From positions 1 through 17,854 of the forward strand of contig JBARRQ010000167.1 in the NCBI GenBank assembly GCA_049644305.1: a DNA stretch of 17,854 nucleotides, in the 5' to 3' direction. Positions 6,560 to 13,096 of this stretch are shown here, piece by piece (position 1 is the stretch's first letter; every line of letters starts with the position of its first letter). Source of the stretch: AC-32 sp049644305 (lineage in GTDB: Bacteria; Actinomycetota; Thermoleophilia; Gaiellales; Gaiellaceae). The notes under the pieces are model-generated. The model did not search any database and had not been told where the DNA came from. It was given only the letters and a program-made list of their open reading frames with translations. Both the position numbers and the translations under genes were made by a program.

Positions 6560-7864
6560 TCACGATACCTCTTTGAGACGCTCCTCATGCGGCTCCTTCG
6601 GCAAGAGCTGGACCTCGAGCCGCTCGATCCGCGAGCCCTCGACTTCCAGCACCTTGAAGCGGCAGCCGCCGTGCTCGATCTCGTCCCCCGGCTCGGGGGC
6701 GCGGCCGAGCAAGCCGAAGACCAGCCCGCCGACCGTGTGGTAGTCCTCGATCGGCAGGGATCGCCCGAACTGCTCGTTGAAATCGTCGATGGGGAACGTG
6801 CCGTCGATTCGGATCCGGCCGTCCCCGAGCTGCTCGACCGACTCGTCCGGGAGATCGAACTCGTCCTCGATCTCGCCGACGATCTCCTCGAGCAGGTCCT
6901 CGAGCGTGGCGATCCCCTCGAGGTCGCCGTACTCGTCGACCACGATCGCCATGTGCTGGTTTGTTCGCCGGAACTCCGCCAGCAGCGCCGCGAGGTCCTT
7001 GGTCTCGGGAACGATGTGCGCCGGGCGCACGAGTGACTCCAGCTCGACGCCGGAGATGCCGCGGTCGACGATCGCCGAGAAGAGATCCCGCACGTGCAGG
7101 ATCCCGATGATCTTGTCGAGCGACTCGCGGTAGACGGGATAGCGCGTGTAGGGCGACTCGATCATCGCCGCGAGGGCCTCCTCGGGCGGCAGCTCGACCG
7201 AGATCGCGACCACCTCGGGGCGCGGCACCATCACCGTCGAGACCTCCTTGTCCGCGAAGTCGAAGACCTTGTAGAGCATCTCCTGCTCCTGCGGCTCGAT
7301 CTCGCCCTGCTCGCGCGATTGCGAGAGCAGCATCTTCAGCTCTGCCTCGGAGTAGACCTCCATGTCGCCCCCGGGGGGATCGAGGCCGAACACGCCTAGG
7401 ACGACCTCGGTCGAGCGCTGGAGCACCCAGATCAGCGGTCTCAGGAGGACGAAGAAGCCGCGCACGGGCGCGGAGACGGCGAGCGCGACGGTCTCGGAGT
7501 GCTGGAGCGCGATTCCCTTCGGCACGAGCTCGCCGATGACCACGTGCAGGAAGGTGATGATCAGGAACGCGAGCGCGAAGGCGAACACAGAGGCGAGGAT
7601 CGGGTCGAAGACCTTCGCAAGCACCTGCTCGCCGAGGGCGCCGATGCCCAGGCTGGCGCCGGTGACACCGAGCTGCATTGCGGCTATGAAGCGCGGAGGG
7701 TCGGAAAGGATCGCAAGCACCGCGCGCGCGCGGCGGTTTCCCTGCTGCTCGAGCTCGCGGATGCGGGTCCGGCGGGCGGTCACGAGCCCGTACTCGCCCG
7801 CGACGAAGAAGGCGTTCAGCAGAATCAGCGCCGCAACGCCCAGGAGTTCGAGGAAGAGGTTCAC
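6560..7864 (-). CDS. CNNM/CBS-domain membrane protein (CorC/HlyC-like, UPF0053)
   Basis: A 434-residue inner-membrane protein of the CorB/CNNM family, implicated in magnesium export or homeostasis; older names call it hemolysin-like. Residues 1-185 form the DUF21/CNNM membrane domain with several hydrophobic helices (5-25, 60-80, 90-115, 130-150) and the conserved GELVPKGIAL. Two CBS domains follow (about 205-330; RPEVVAISVELPPEEAL, YPVYRES, IVVDEYGDLEGIATLEDLLEEIVGEI), which in relatives bind ATP. Residues 345-425 are the CorC_HlyC domain (GTFPIDDFNEQFG, YHTVGGLVFGLLG). The GTG at 7864 is chosen because the membrane domain starts immediately after it. There is no strong Shine-Dalgarno. The cupredoxin gene follows closely. 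Confidence 0.93.
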   Translation of the reverse strand: MNLFLELLGVAALILLNAFFVAGEYGLVTARRTRIRELEQQGNRRARAVLAILSDPPRFIAAMQLGVTGASLGIGALGEQVLAKVFDPILASVFAFALAFLIITFLHVVIGELVPKGIALQHSETVALAVSAPVRGFFVLLRPLIWVLQRSTEVVLGVFGLDPPGGDMEVYSEAELKMLLSQSREQGEIEPQEQEMLYKVFDFADKEVSTVMVPRPEVVAISVELPPEEALAAMIESPYTRYPVYRESLDKIIGILHVRDLFSAIVDRGISGVELESLVRPAHIVPETKDLAALLAEFRRTNQHMAIVVDEYGDLEGIATLEDLLEEIVGEIEDEFDLPDESVEQLGDGRIRIDGTFPIDDFNEQFGRSLPIEDYHTVGGLVFGLLGRAPEPGDEIEHGGCRFKVLEVEGSRIERLEVQLLPKEPHEERLKEVS

Positions 7865-7926
7865 GCCAGCGCCCTGCCGGGCGGACGTCTAGGAATGACT
7901 TCGTCGTCCAACCGGATCTACGCCTC

Positions 7927-7932
7927 AGTATA
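7927..7932 (-). promoter_or_regulatory. putative -10 box (TATACT) for CNNM/CBS gene
   Basis: TATACT on the minus strand is five of six to consensus and would start transcription near 7920, leaving a leader of about 55 bases before the GTG at 7864. No good -35 is visible. It is divergent from the radical SAM promoter. Confidence 0.4.
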
Positions 7933-7990
7933 GGAGACAGTGCTGCCGTCCCCCGCCCGGGCGACGGCGATCAAGTAGCAGCCGCCTGTA

Positions 7991-8004
7991 CGAACACATG
8001 TTCT
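7991..8004 (+). promoter_or_regulatory. LexA-binding SOS box upstream of radical SAM gene
   Basis: CGAACACATGTTCT fits the Gram-positive SOS box CGAACRNRYGTTYC at 13 of 14 positions, and matches the mycobacterial form TCGAAC-N4-GTTCGA at 10 of 12 defined positions. Both GAAC and GTTC half-sites are perfect with the correct 4-base spacer. The box ends on the first base of the -10 hexamer, so bound LexA would block RNA polymerase directly. Confidence 0.8.
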
Positions 8005-8009
8005 ATACT
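8004..8009 (+). promoter_or_regulatory. -10 box (TATACT) of radical SAM gene, leaderless
   Basis: TATACT ends 6 bases before the ATG at 8016, which fits a transcript beginning at the start codon. The -35 is poor, as often seen at regulated promoters. The upstream ATG at 7998 lies inside the SOS box and before the -10, so it cannot be the start of this transcript. Confidence 0.65.
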
Positions 8010-8015
8010 CGCCGC

Positions 8016-8912
8016 ATGCGCGCCGAATACCGCGAGGAGCCCTGCAAGGTCGCGCTCAACCGCGTCAAGGGGATGGCGTTCAAGTGGTCGCTGAACCCGT
8101 ACATGGGGTGCGTCCACCAGTGCACGTTCTGCTACGTCCGCGCCTTCGAGCTCCGGGCCGACCGGCCGTTCGACGACCGCTACGGCGCCTCGATCCGCGT
8201 GAAGACGAACGTCGTCGACGTGCTGCGCGCCCAGCTGGCGAAGCCGACGTGGGAGCACGAGTCGGTCGCGATCGGCGCGGCCACCGACCCGTACCAGCCT
8301 GCCGAGGGCCGCTATCGCCTGACGCGAGGCTGTCTCCAGGCGCTCGGCCAGGCCTCGAACCCATTCACCATCATCACGCGCGGCCCGCTGATCGTGCGCG
8401 ACGTCGATGTGCTCGTCGAGGCCGCCCGCCGTGCAAGCGTCTCGGTCACCTTCTCGATCCCGACGCTGGACGAGGAGGTGTGGCGACGCACCGAGCCAAG
8501 CACCGCTCATCCGCGCCAGCGCCTCCGCGCCCTCAAGACGCTCGTCGACGCGGGCATCAAGGCGAGCGTCGGCATGGCGCCGATCCTGCCGGGAATCTCG
8601 GACCGCCCAGAACAGCTCGAAGAGGTGGTGCGGGCCGCCCGCGAGGCCGGCGCCTGCGGAGTCTGGTCGAACCTCCTCTTCCTCCGGCCCGGGACGCGCG
8701 AGCACTTCCTCGAGGCGCTCGCACGCGACTGGCCCGAGCAGCTCGACCGCTACGAGCAGCTGTATGCCCGGCGCGCCTATCTTGGCGCCGAGCACGCGAA
8801 GCCGGTGCGTGCCCAGGTGGCCGACCTGGCGCGGCGCCACGGCGTCCGCGACCGGCGCAAGGCGCCGATCCTGCCCGAGCCTGAGCCGGAGCAGCTCGCT
8901 CTCGCGCTCTGA
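8016..8912 (+). CDS. Rv2578c-like radical SAM protein (SplB-related), SOS-controlled
   Basis: A 298-residue radical S-adenosylmethionine enzyme. The [4Fe-4S]-binding CxxxCxxC motif is C32, C36, C39 in the string YMGCVHQCTFCY. The opening sequence, the GAATDPYQPAEGRYRLTRG segment and the FSIPTLDEEVWRRTEP segment are typical of the family containing M. tuberculosis Rv2578c, which is related to spore photoproduct lyase but not known to repair spore photoproduct. Its reaction is unknown. The SOS box in its promoter points to DNA damage. I start it at ATG 8016, not 7998, because the -10 box lies between the two and residues added by the longer start (MFYTRR) would come from operator and promoter sequence. 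The family call is strong; the role is inferred. Confidence 0.9.
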   Translation: MRAEYREEPCKVALNRVKGMAFKWSLNPYMGCVHQCTFCYVRAFELRADRPFDDRYGASIRVKTNVVDVLRAQLAKPTWEHESVAIGAATDPYQPAEGRYRLTRGCLQALGQASNPFTIITRGPLIVRDVDVLVEAARRASVSVTFSIPTLDEEVWRRTEPSTAHPRQRLRALKTLVDAGIKASVGMAPILPGISDRPEQLEEVVRAAREAGACGVWSNLLFLRPGTREHFLEALARDWPEQLDRYEQLYARRAYLGAEHAKPVRAQVADLARRHGVRDRRKAPILPEPEPEQLALAL

Positions 8913-8938
8913 CTGTCCTCCGGTTTCCCGCCTACAAT
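8909..8938 (+). promoter_or_regulatory. promoter of two-component operon (CTGACT-N18-TACAAT), leaderless
   Basis: The -10 TACAAT at 8933-8938 ends 9 bases before the GTG at 8948. A -35 candidate, CTGACT at 8909-8914, matches TTGACA at four of six positions with an 18-base spacer and overlaps the stop codon of the radical SAM gene. No ribosome site precedes the GTG. Confidence 0.6.
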
Positions 8939-8947
8939 CCGCGTGCC

Positions 8948-9595
8948 GTGGTAGAGCAGGCCGCCGAAGAGCGCGCGAACGGGGAAATCACGTGCCTGAT
9001 CGTCGACGACCACGAGGTCGTGCGCGTAGGGCTGCGGCTGTCGCTCTCGCGCGCGCCGCACATCCGCGTCGTCGGCGAGGCGGCCGACGGGGCCACGGCC
9101 GTGGCTCTGGCCGAGCGGCGCAGGCCGGACGTCGTGATCATGGACGTCCGCATGCCCGGCATGGACGGGCTCGAGGCGACGAAGCTCCTGACGCAGAAGG
9201 TTCCCGAGACGGCGGTCCTGATCTTCACCGCCTACAGCGAGCGCAGCCTTCTCGGCCGCGGCCTCGAGTCGGGCGCGAAGGGCTACATCCTCAAGGAGGC
9301 GCCCCACCAGACCCTCCTGAAGGCAATCGACAAGGTCGTCGCCGGCGAGGGCTTCGTGGACCCGGCGCTGATGCCGGCGTTCCTGTCGGGCGACCGCGAG
9401 GAGATGTTGACTGCCCGTGAGCGCGAGATCCTGCAGCTGCTCGCCGACGGGATGTCCAACGCGGACGTGGCGGGACGCCTCTTCATCAGCCAGGAGACCG
9501 TGAAGAGCCACGTACGGCACATCCTCACGAAGCTCGAGGCCGACACTCGCACGCATGCCGTGGCGATTGCCCTTCGCGACGCGATCATCGACTAG
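8948..9595 (+). CDS. NarL/FixJ-family response regulator
   Basis: A 215-residue two-component regulator. The receiver domain covers residues 14-130: acidic pair D20/D21 (LIVDDHEVVRVGLR), phospho-acceptor D66 (VVIMDVRMPGMDG), the switch Thr in IFTAYSE, and the conserved Lys in GYILKEAP. A LuxR-type helix-turn-helix covers about 153-205 (LTAREREILQLLADGMSNADVAGRLFISQETVKSHV), which binds DNA as a dimer when the protein is phosphorylated. The gene overlaps the following kinase gene by 41 bases, so the two are a cognate pair. The target genes are not evident. The GTG at 8948 follows a -10 box by 9 bases. Confidence 0.95.
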   Translation: MVEQAAEERANGEITCLIVDDHEVVRVGLRLSLSRAPHIRVVGEAADGATAVALAERRRPDVVIMDVRMPGMDGLEATKLLTQKVPETAVLIFTAYSERSLLGRGLESGAKGYILKEAPHQTLLKAIDKVVAGEGFVDPALMPAFLSGDREEMLTAREREILQLLADGMSNADVAGRLFISQETVKSHVRHILTKLEADTRTHAVAIALRDAIID

Positions 9596-10751
9596 AGCAG
9601 CCGCGCTTGTCGGCGTGGTGGCCGCGGCGGCCGTCGTGGCCGTGCTGGGTCTCGCCCTCGGCTCGAGCTCGCTCGCCTTCGCCGGCCTCGCAGCCGCGAT
9701 CATCGGCGCCGCCGCCTTCGCGCTCCACCTGATCGTGACCGAGCGGCGCCGGCACGAGGTCGTCGAGGAGGAGCTGACCGCGGAATCGAGCTTCCTCGAG
9801 TCGCTGATCGAGTCGATGGGCTCGATCGCCGCGACGCTTGACCCCGACCAGGTGCTGGAACGGACGAGGCGGGAGGCGAAGGATCTGTTCGGCGCGAAGG
9901 CGTCGCTGCTCCCGCCGGGAGAACACGTTCGGACGGAGAACGCCGTGGTGGTGCCTCTGCGGATCCGCGGAGAGGAGATCGGGGCGCTGCAGCTCGTCCG
10001 CGTACGCCCGCTGGACCGAGAGGAGCTCGCGCGGGCGGCCCTGCTGGGCGATTTCGCCTCGCGGACCGTCGAGAACGCGCGCCTGCTCGCGGAGGCGCAG
10101 GTGCGGGAAGCCGAGCGGGCACGGCTCTCCGACCAGCTGATCATCGCCGAGCAAGAGGAGCGGCGCAGGCTGGCGCTCTTCCTCCACGACGGGCCCGTGC
10201 AGTCGCTCTCCGGAATCGGCCTCATGCTCGACGCGGTGATCGACTCGCTCGAGGGTGACCGCCGGGACGAGGCAGACCGCGTGCTCCGCTCGGCCCTGGA
10301 ACGACATCGCGACACAATCCGCTCGCTGCGCGACCTCTCGTTCAACATCGAGCCCGTCGTGCTCCGCGACCAGGGTTTCGGCCCGGCCGTGCGCACGTTC
10401 GCCGAGCAGGTCGGCCTTGCGAACGAGATCCAGCTGGATCTCGACGTCGACGCCGCCGACCGCCTGGCTGAGAACGCGCGCGTGGGCCTCTACCAGATCA
10501 TCCGCGAGGCGGTGAACCACGCAATCCGAAGGGGACCGCCGACGCGCATCTCGATCCGCGTCACCGAGGCCGAGGACGGAAGCGTCGAGGCGGTGATCGC
10601 AGACGACGGCGCGGGCGAGCGCCGGCGGGCGACCTTCGACGCGATCGAGGAGCGCGCCAGGACGCTCAACGGTCACCTGCTCGTCGAGGCGGGAGAGGAC
10701 GGCGGCACGGCGGTTCGGGTCGTGCTGCCCTCGTACGTCGCCCATCGCTAG
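9555..10751 (+). CDS. NarL-type sensor histidine kinase with N-terminal membrane hairpin and GAF-like domain
   Basis: A 398-residue sensor kinase, partner of the preceding regulator. Two hydrophobic segments (about 16-36 and 39-61) anchor it with almost no external loop, so the signal is probably intracellular or in the membrane. Residues 78-180 look like a GAF-type sensor domain (AATLDPDQVLERTRREAKDLFGA; VVPLRIRGEEIGALQL). The HisKA_3 dimerisation helix carries the phospho-accepting H211 in EERRRLALFLHDGPVQ. The ATPase domain has N321 in REAVNHAIR and DDGAG (350-354). The usual glycine-rich ATP-lid GLxGMRERA is replaced by TFDAIEERARTLNG. The ATG at 9555 lies inside the regulator gene; starting later would cut the first membrane segment. 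The ligand is unknown. Confidence 0.9.
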   Translation: MPWRLPFATRSSTRAAALVGVVAAAAVVAVLGLALGSSSLAFAGLAAAIIGAAAFALHLIVTERRRHEVVEEELTAESSFLESLIESMGSIAATLDPDQVLERTRREAKDLFGAKASLLPPGEHVRTENAVVVPLRIRGEEIGALQLVRVRPLDREELARAALLGDFASRTVENARLLAEAQVREAERARLSDQLIIAEQEERRRLALFLHDGPVQSLSGIGLMLDAVIDSLEGDRRDEADRVLRSALERHRDTIRSLRDLSFNIEPVVLRDQGFGPAVRTFAEQVGLANEIQLDLDVDAADRLAENARVGLYQIIREAVNHAIRRGPPTRISIRVTEAEDGSVEAVIADDGAGERRRATFDAIEERARTLNGHLLVEAGEDGGTAVRVVLPSYVAHR

Positions 10752-10754
10752 CAT
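10749..10754 (+). promoter_or_regulatory. putative -10 box (TAGCAT) of small-protein gene, leaderless
   Basis: TAGCAT overlaps the stop codon of the kinase gene and ends 7 bases before the ATG at 10762, the same geometry as other genes in this window. Confidence 0.4.
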
Positions 10755-10761
10755 CGGTCCG

Positions 10762-10968
10762 ATGGAAGACGGCCACCCGCAGAACCGGACGCACCTACGC
10801 TTCGTCTGGACCGCGAACGGCTACGAGCTGCGCGAGCATGAGGGCGACGTGCCGGGAGTCGGCGAGGAGGTCGAGGAGGACCAGACTCGCCTGCGCGTGA
10901 CGAAGGTCGCGCCGTCTCCGCTCCCCGGAGACTTGCGCCGCTGCGCGTATCTAGAGCCGCTCACCTGA
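10762..10968 (+). CDS. small hypothetical protein
   Basis: A 68-residue acidic soluble protein that I do not recognise. It has no membrane segment or signal peptide. It contains a beta-rich stretch HLRFVWTANGYELREHEGDVP, a polar linker of Glu residues, and a C-terminal RLRVTKVAPSPLPGDLRRCAYLEP. The regular alternation of the FVWTANGYEL and LRVTKVAPSPLPGD segments, the high-GC codon pattern and a leaderless-type -10 box argue for a real gene. It begins 10 bases after the kinase stop and its end overlaps the convergent oxidoreductase gene by 8 bases. A function in the two-component operon is possible but not shown. Confidence 0.6.
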   Translation: MEDGHPQNRTHLRFVWTANGYELREHEGDVPGVGEEVEEDQTRLRVTKVAPSPLPGDLRRCAYLEPLT

Positions 10969-10971
10969 GCG
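10958..10971. terminator. palindrome spanning the two convergent stop codons
   Basis: CGCTCACCTGAGCG is a 6-base inverted repeat with a 2-base centre. It contains both stop codons (TGA of the plus-strand small gene and TGA of the minus-strand oxidoreductase). It is short, so a bidirectional terminator function is only a suggestion. Confidence 0.3.
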
Positions 10972-11968
10972 CTCTCTCGGCCGCCACGCGGCCCAGGACG
11001 AGGGCGGCGGCAAGTCCGCTCGAGTAACCGCCGGTCGAGATCCCGCCCACGTCTGCGCCCGCGGCGAACACACCGTCCAATCCGGAGACGCTTGTGTTCT
11101 CGTCTACGCGGATGCCGCCCTGCGTGTGCGTGACGCCGGCGGCCACTTGGAGGCGCAGCTCTCCGTCCTGCTCGAGCACGGTCGCGCCGGCCTCCCGCGC
11201 CGCCCGGACGCGCTGATCGTCTCGGTGCTCCGCGGGCAGGACGAACCACGCCGTTCCGCCGGGTTGCCTCGCGATCGCCTGGGCGAGATCGCTCTCGTGC
11301 CAGGCCGGCGGGCCCGCGAAGAACTCCTCGCCCTGCTCGTTCACCACGCGCGCCTCTCCGCCCCACAGCTGCGAGAGACGGACGTAGTCGGCCTCTGTGA
11401 TCCGAGCCGGGGGCGCGGGCATCGCCCGGCCGTAGAACTCCTCCAGGTCGCCGGCCGTCTCGCCTCCCCGGGCCAGCGCCAGGTCGAGCCCGTCCCCCTC
11501 GCTCCACCTGTTGCAGCGCACGAGCAGGCCGTGCTCACGGGCGTAGCGGACGGCGAATCCTCCGGTCGCGAGCACGAGTGGAGGTTCCGAGCTCGGGGGC
11601 AGCTGCTCGTTTAGACGCACGTCGCCCGCGGCTCGGACGAGTGAGCCGGTCAGGCTTCGCGGCTCGAAGCGCTTCCCGGTCGTCAGCGGGTTAGGCGTCT
11701 CCTGCCAGACGACCTCTGCCCCGAGGGAGACCAGCCACTCGAGCGCCTCGTCGAACCCCTCGAAGACAAGCCGCTGCAGCGACTCGTCACCTTCGGGGCA
11801 CTCGCGACGGAAATCCTCCAGCGTCCGATACCGCCAGATAACGCAGCTCGAGAGGAGCATCGAGCCGCCCGGCCGGTCGCCCTTCTCGAGCACCACGGGG
11901 CTTGCGCCGAGCTCCCGAGCGCGGGCAGCGGCACAGAGGCCCGCCATCCCCGCGCCGGCTACGAGCAC
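10961..11968 (-). CDS. FAD-dependent oxidoreductase (fumarate reductase/ketosteroid dehydrogenase flavoprotein family)
   Basis: A 335-residue flavoprotein of the FAD_binding_2 type. The N-terminal Rossmann fold starts at the first residues (MLVAGAGMAGLCAAARARELG) with the ribose-binding Glu in VVLEKGDRPGGSM. The C-terminal FAD segment is GVTHTQGGIRVDE...GVFAAGADVGGISTGGYSSGLAAALVLGR. The HTQGG string resembles the HTxGG motif near the active site of fumarate reductase and 3-ketosteroid dehydrogenase relatives. At 335 residues it is well below the usual 450-550, so the substrate-capping domain must be reduced. The substrate cannot be named. The GTG at 11968 has AGGAG six bases upstream and begins 8 bases after the VOC gene, so the two are one operon. 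Confidence 0.88.
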   Translation of the reverse strand: MLVAGAGMAGLCAAARARELGASPVVLEKGDRPGGSMLLSSCVIWRYRTLEDFRRECPEGDESLQRLVFEGFDEALEWLVSLGAEVVWQETPNPLTTGKRFEPRSLTGSLVRAAGDVRLNEQLPPSSEPPLVLATGGFAVRYAREHGLLVRCNRWSEGDGLDLALARGGETAGDLEEFYGRAMPAPPARITEADYVRLSQLWGGEARVVNEQGEEFFAGPPAWHESDLAQAIARQPGGTAWFVLPAEHRDDQRVRAAREAGATVLEQDGELRLQVAAGVTHTQGGIRVDENTSVSGLDGVFAAGADVGGISTGGYSSGLAAALVLGRVAAERALR

Positions 11969-11976
11969 CCGGGCTC

Positions 11977-12678
11977 CTAGGTCAGCGAGAACGAAGGCTT
12001 GTGCTCGACGTACTCGATCTTCACGCGCTCGGGGCCCCAGACGAAGAGCGCGTAGGTGTTGGGGGCGTCGACGACGTCCGCGATCTCGAGGCCCAGCTCC
12101 TCCGCCTCTGCGATGTGCTCGTCCGCCGACTCGACCTTGACCGCGAGGTGGTTCAGAAGCGGCCGCTCAGGCGCGCCTGGATCGCCGCCGTGGAACTCGA
12201 CGAAGGCCCCGCCCGCCTCGACGCGCGGCGCGCCGGAGGGCCCGGCCGCAGCCGGGGCGAAGCCAAGCTGCTCGTACTCCTGGGCGGTCTCCTCCGGAGA
12301 GTGCGACCACAGCGCGACGTGGTCGAGGTCGTAGTCGACCTCCGTCGGCGCCTCGACGAGCCCGAGCCGCAGGCCCTCGTGAACGTCGAAGTAGACCTCG
12401 CCATCACGCGGCTGGTCGAGCTCGATCCCCTCGCCCAGCCCTCGCTCCGCCCGGTCGAGGCTCGAGACGCGCAACGCGACGTGTTTCAACGCCCCCTGCT
12501 CGCGCGGTCCCTCCGCAGCGAACAGGGTGAGCTTGCCGCGTCGCGCGTCCGAGCCGACGAGCGTGAACGTGTCGCTGCGATCGACCACGTGCATCCCGAC
12601 CCGTTCGGTCAGGAAGTCGGCGATCCGGTCTCGGTCCGCCACCCAGAGGGCGACGTGGTCGAGCGTCTCGGGCCTCAC
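11977..12678 (-). CDS. two-domain VOC-family protein (glyoxalase/extradiol dioxygenase fold)
   Basis: A 233-residue cytosolic protein with two vicinal-oxygen-chelate modules, about residues 4-110 and 116-226. Possible metal ligands are H8, H66 and E109 in the first half, and H120, H177 and E222 in the second; each half opens with DHVALW and the second ends IEYVEH. The order His-His-Glu is that of extradiol (catechol-type) dioxygenases, where the second module is catalytic. It could therefore be a ring-cleavage dioxygenase, or a lyase or isomerase with the same fold. The adjacent flavoprotein gene suggests a small catabolic pathway for a cyclic or aromatic compound, but this is inference. The GTG at 12678 follows a -10 box (TATTCT) by 6 bases. 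Confidence 0.88.
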   Translation of the reverse strand: MRPETLDHVALWVADRDRIADFLTERVGMHVVDRSDTFTLVGSDARRGKLTLFAAEGPREQGALKHVALRVSSLDRAERGLGEGIELDQPRDGEVYFDVHEGLRLGLVEAPTEVDYDLDHVALWSHSPEETAQEYEQLGFAPAAAGPSGAPRVEAGGAFVEFHGGDPGAPERPLLNHLAVKVESADEHIAEAEELGLEIADVVDAPNTYALFVWGPERVKIEYVEHKPSFSLT

Positions 12679-12684
12679 GCGGCC

Positions 12685-12690
12685 AGAATA
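12685..12690 (-). promoter_or_regulatory. putative -10 box (TATTCT) of VOC-FAD operon, leaderless
   Basis: TATTCT on the minus strand lies in the 20-base gap after the Rho_N-like gene and ends 6 bases before the GTG at 12678. It gives the VOC-flavoprotein pair its own transcript. Confidence 0.5.
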
Positions 12691-12698
12691 ACTAGCCG

Positions 12699-13034
12699 CT
12701 ACTTCCTCGCGTCGACCGCTCGTTGCAGCTGTGGCTTGTTCATCTTCGAGCGCCCGGGGATGTTCCTGCGCTTGGCCTCGTTGTAGAGCTGCTCCTTCGT
12801 CCGTCCGCGCGGGCGGTTCGTGCCGGAGCGCCGGCCGCCGCGGCGTCCCGACGAGATGTCGCGGCGCGACGTGGACGACGACTGCCGCGCCTCGCCACTA
12901 CGAGCGCGCTCCTTGTTGACCGTGCGTGCCGCGATCTCCTTGGCGCGCCTGGTCGAGGACCCGCGCTCCTTGGCGCTCTCCTTGACGTGCTCGTACTGAC
13001 GTTCCCGCTTGTTGCTCCAGGCTCGTTGAGGCAT
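12699..13034 (-). CDS. small basic protein with Rho_N/HeH-like C-terminal domain
   Basis: A 111-residue, strongly basic protein. Relatives in actinobacteria are often labelled plasmid stabilization protein, without functional proof. The N-terminal part (MPQRAWSNKRERQYEHVKESAKERG, then SSTRRAKEIAARTVNKERARSGEA) is conserved in that family. The middle (50-75) is a disordered Ser/Arg/Gly stretch. Residues 77-110, TKEQLYNEAKRRNIPGRSKMNKPQLQRAV, form a Rho_N/SAP-like helix-extended-helix motif that in other proteins binds nucleic acid. The ATG at 13034 is preceded by GAGGAGGGA with good spacing. There is no toxin or antitoxin partner beside it. DNA or RNA binding is likely but the function is unknown. 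Confidence 0.8.
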   Translation of the reverse strand: MPQRAWSNKRERQYEHVKESAKERGSSTRRAKEIAARTVNKERARSGEARQSSSTSRRDISSGRRGGRRSGTNRPRGRTKEQLYNEAKRRNIPGRSKMNKPQLQRAVDARK

Positions 13035-13050
13035 TCAGATCCCTCCTCGG

Positions 13051-13061
13051 TTAGCGGCTAA
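13051..13061. promoter_or_regulatory. TTAGCGGCTAA inverted repeat in leader of Rho_N-like gene
   Basis: A perfect palindrome of 5 bases around one central base lies 17 bases upstream of the ATG at 13034. It could be an operator half or a weak leader hairpin. Little more can be said. Confidence 0.25.
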
Positions 13062-13096
13062 GGAAGGCTTGCCCCGAAGCTCTCGTTTTATGCCTC

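Noticed and set aside
12699..13034. Toxin-antitoxin or plasmid module at the plasmid-stabilization-like gene
   Set aside because: No partner gene beside it and no other plasmid feature; the common family label is not functional evidence.
12693..13060. TAGCCGCTA/TAGCGGCTA nonamers at both ends of the Rho_N-like gene, considered as a mobile-element or attachment-site flank
   Set aside because: Only nine bases, different centre base, no integrase or direct repeat nearby; chance is the simpler explanation.
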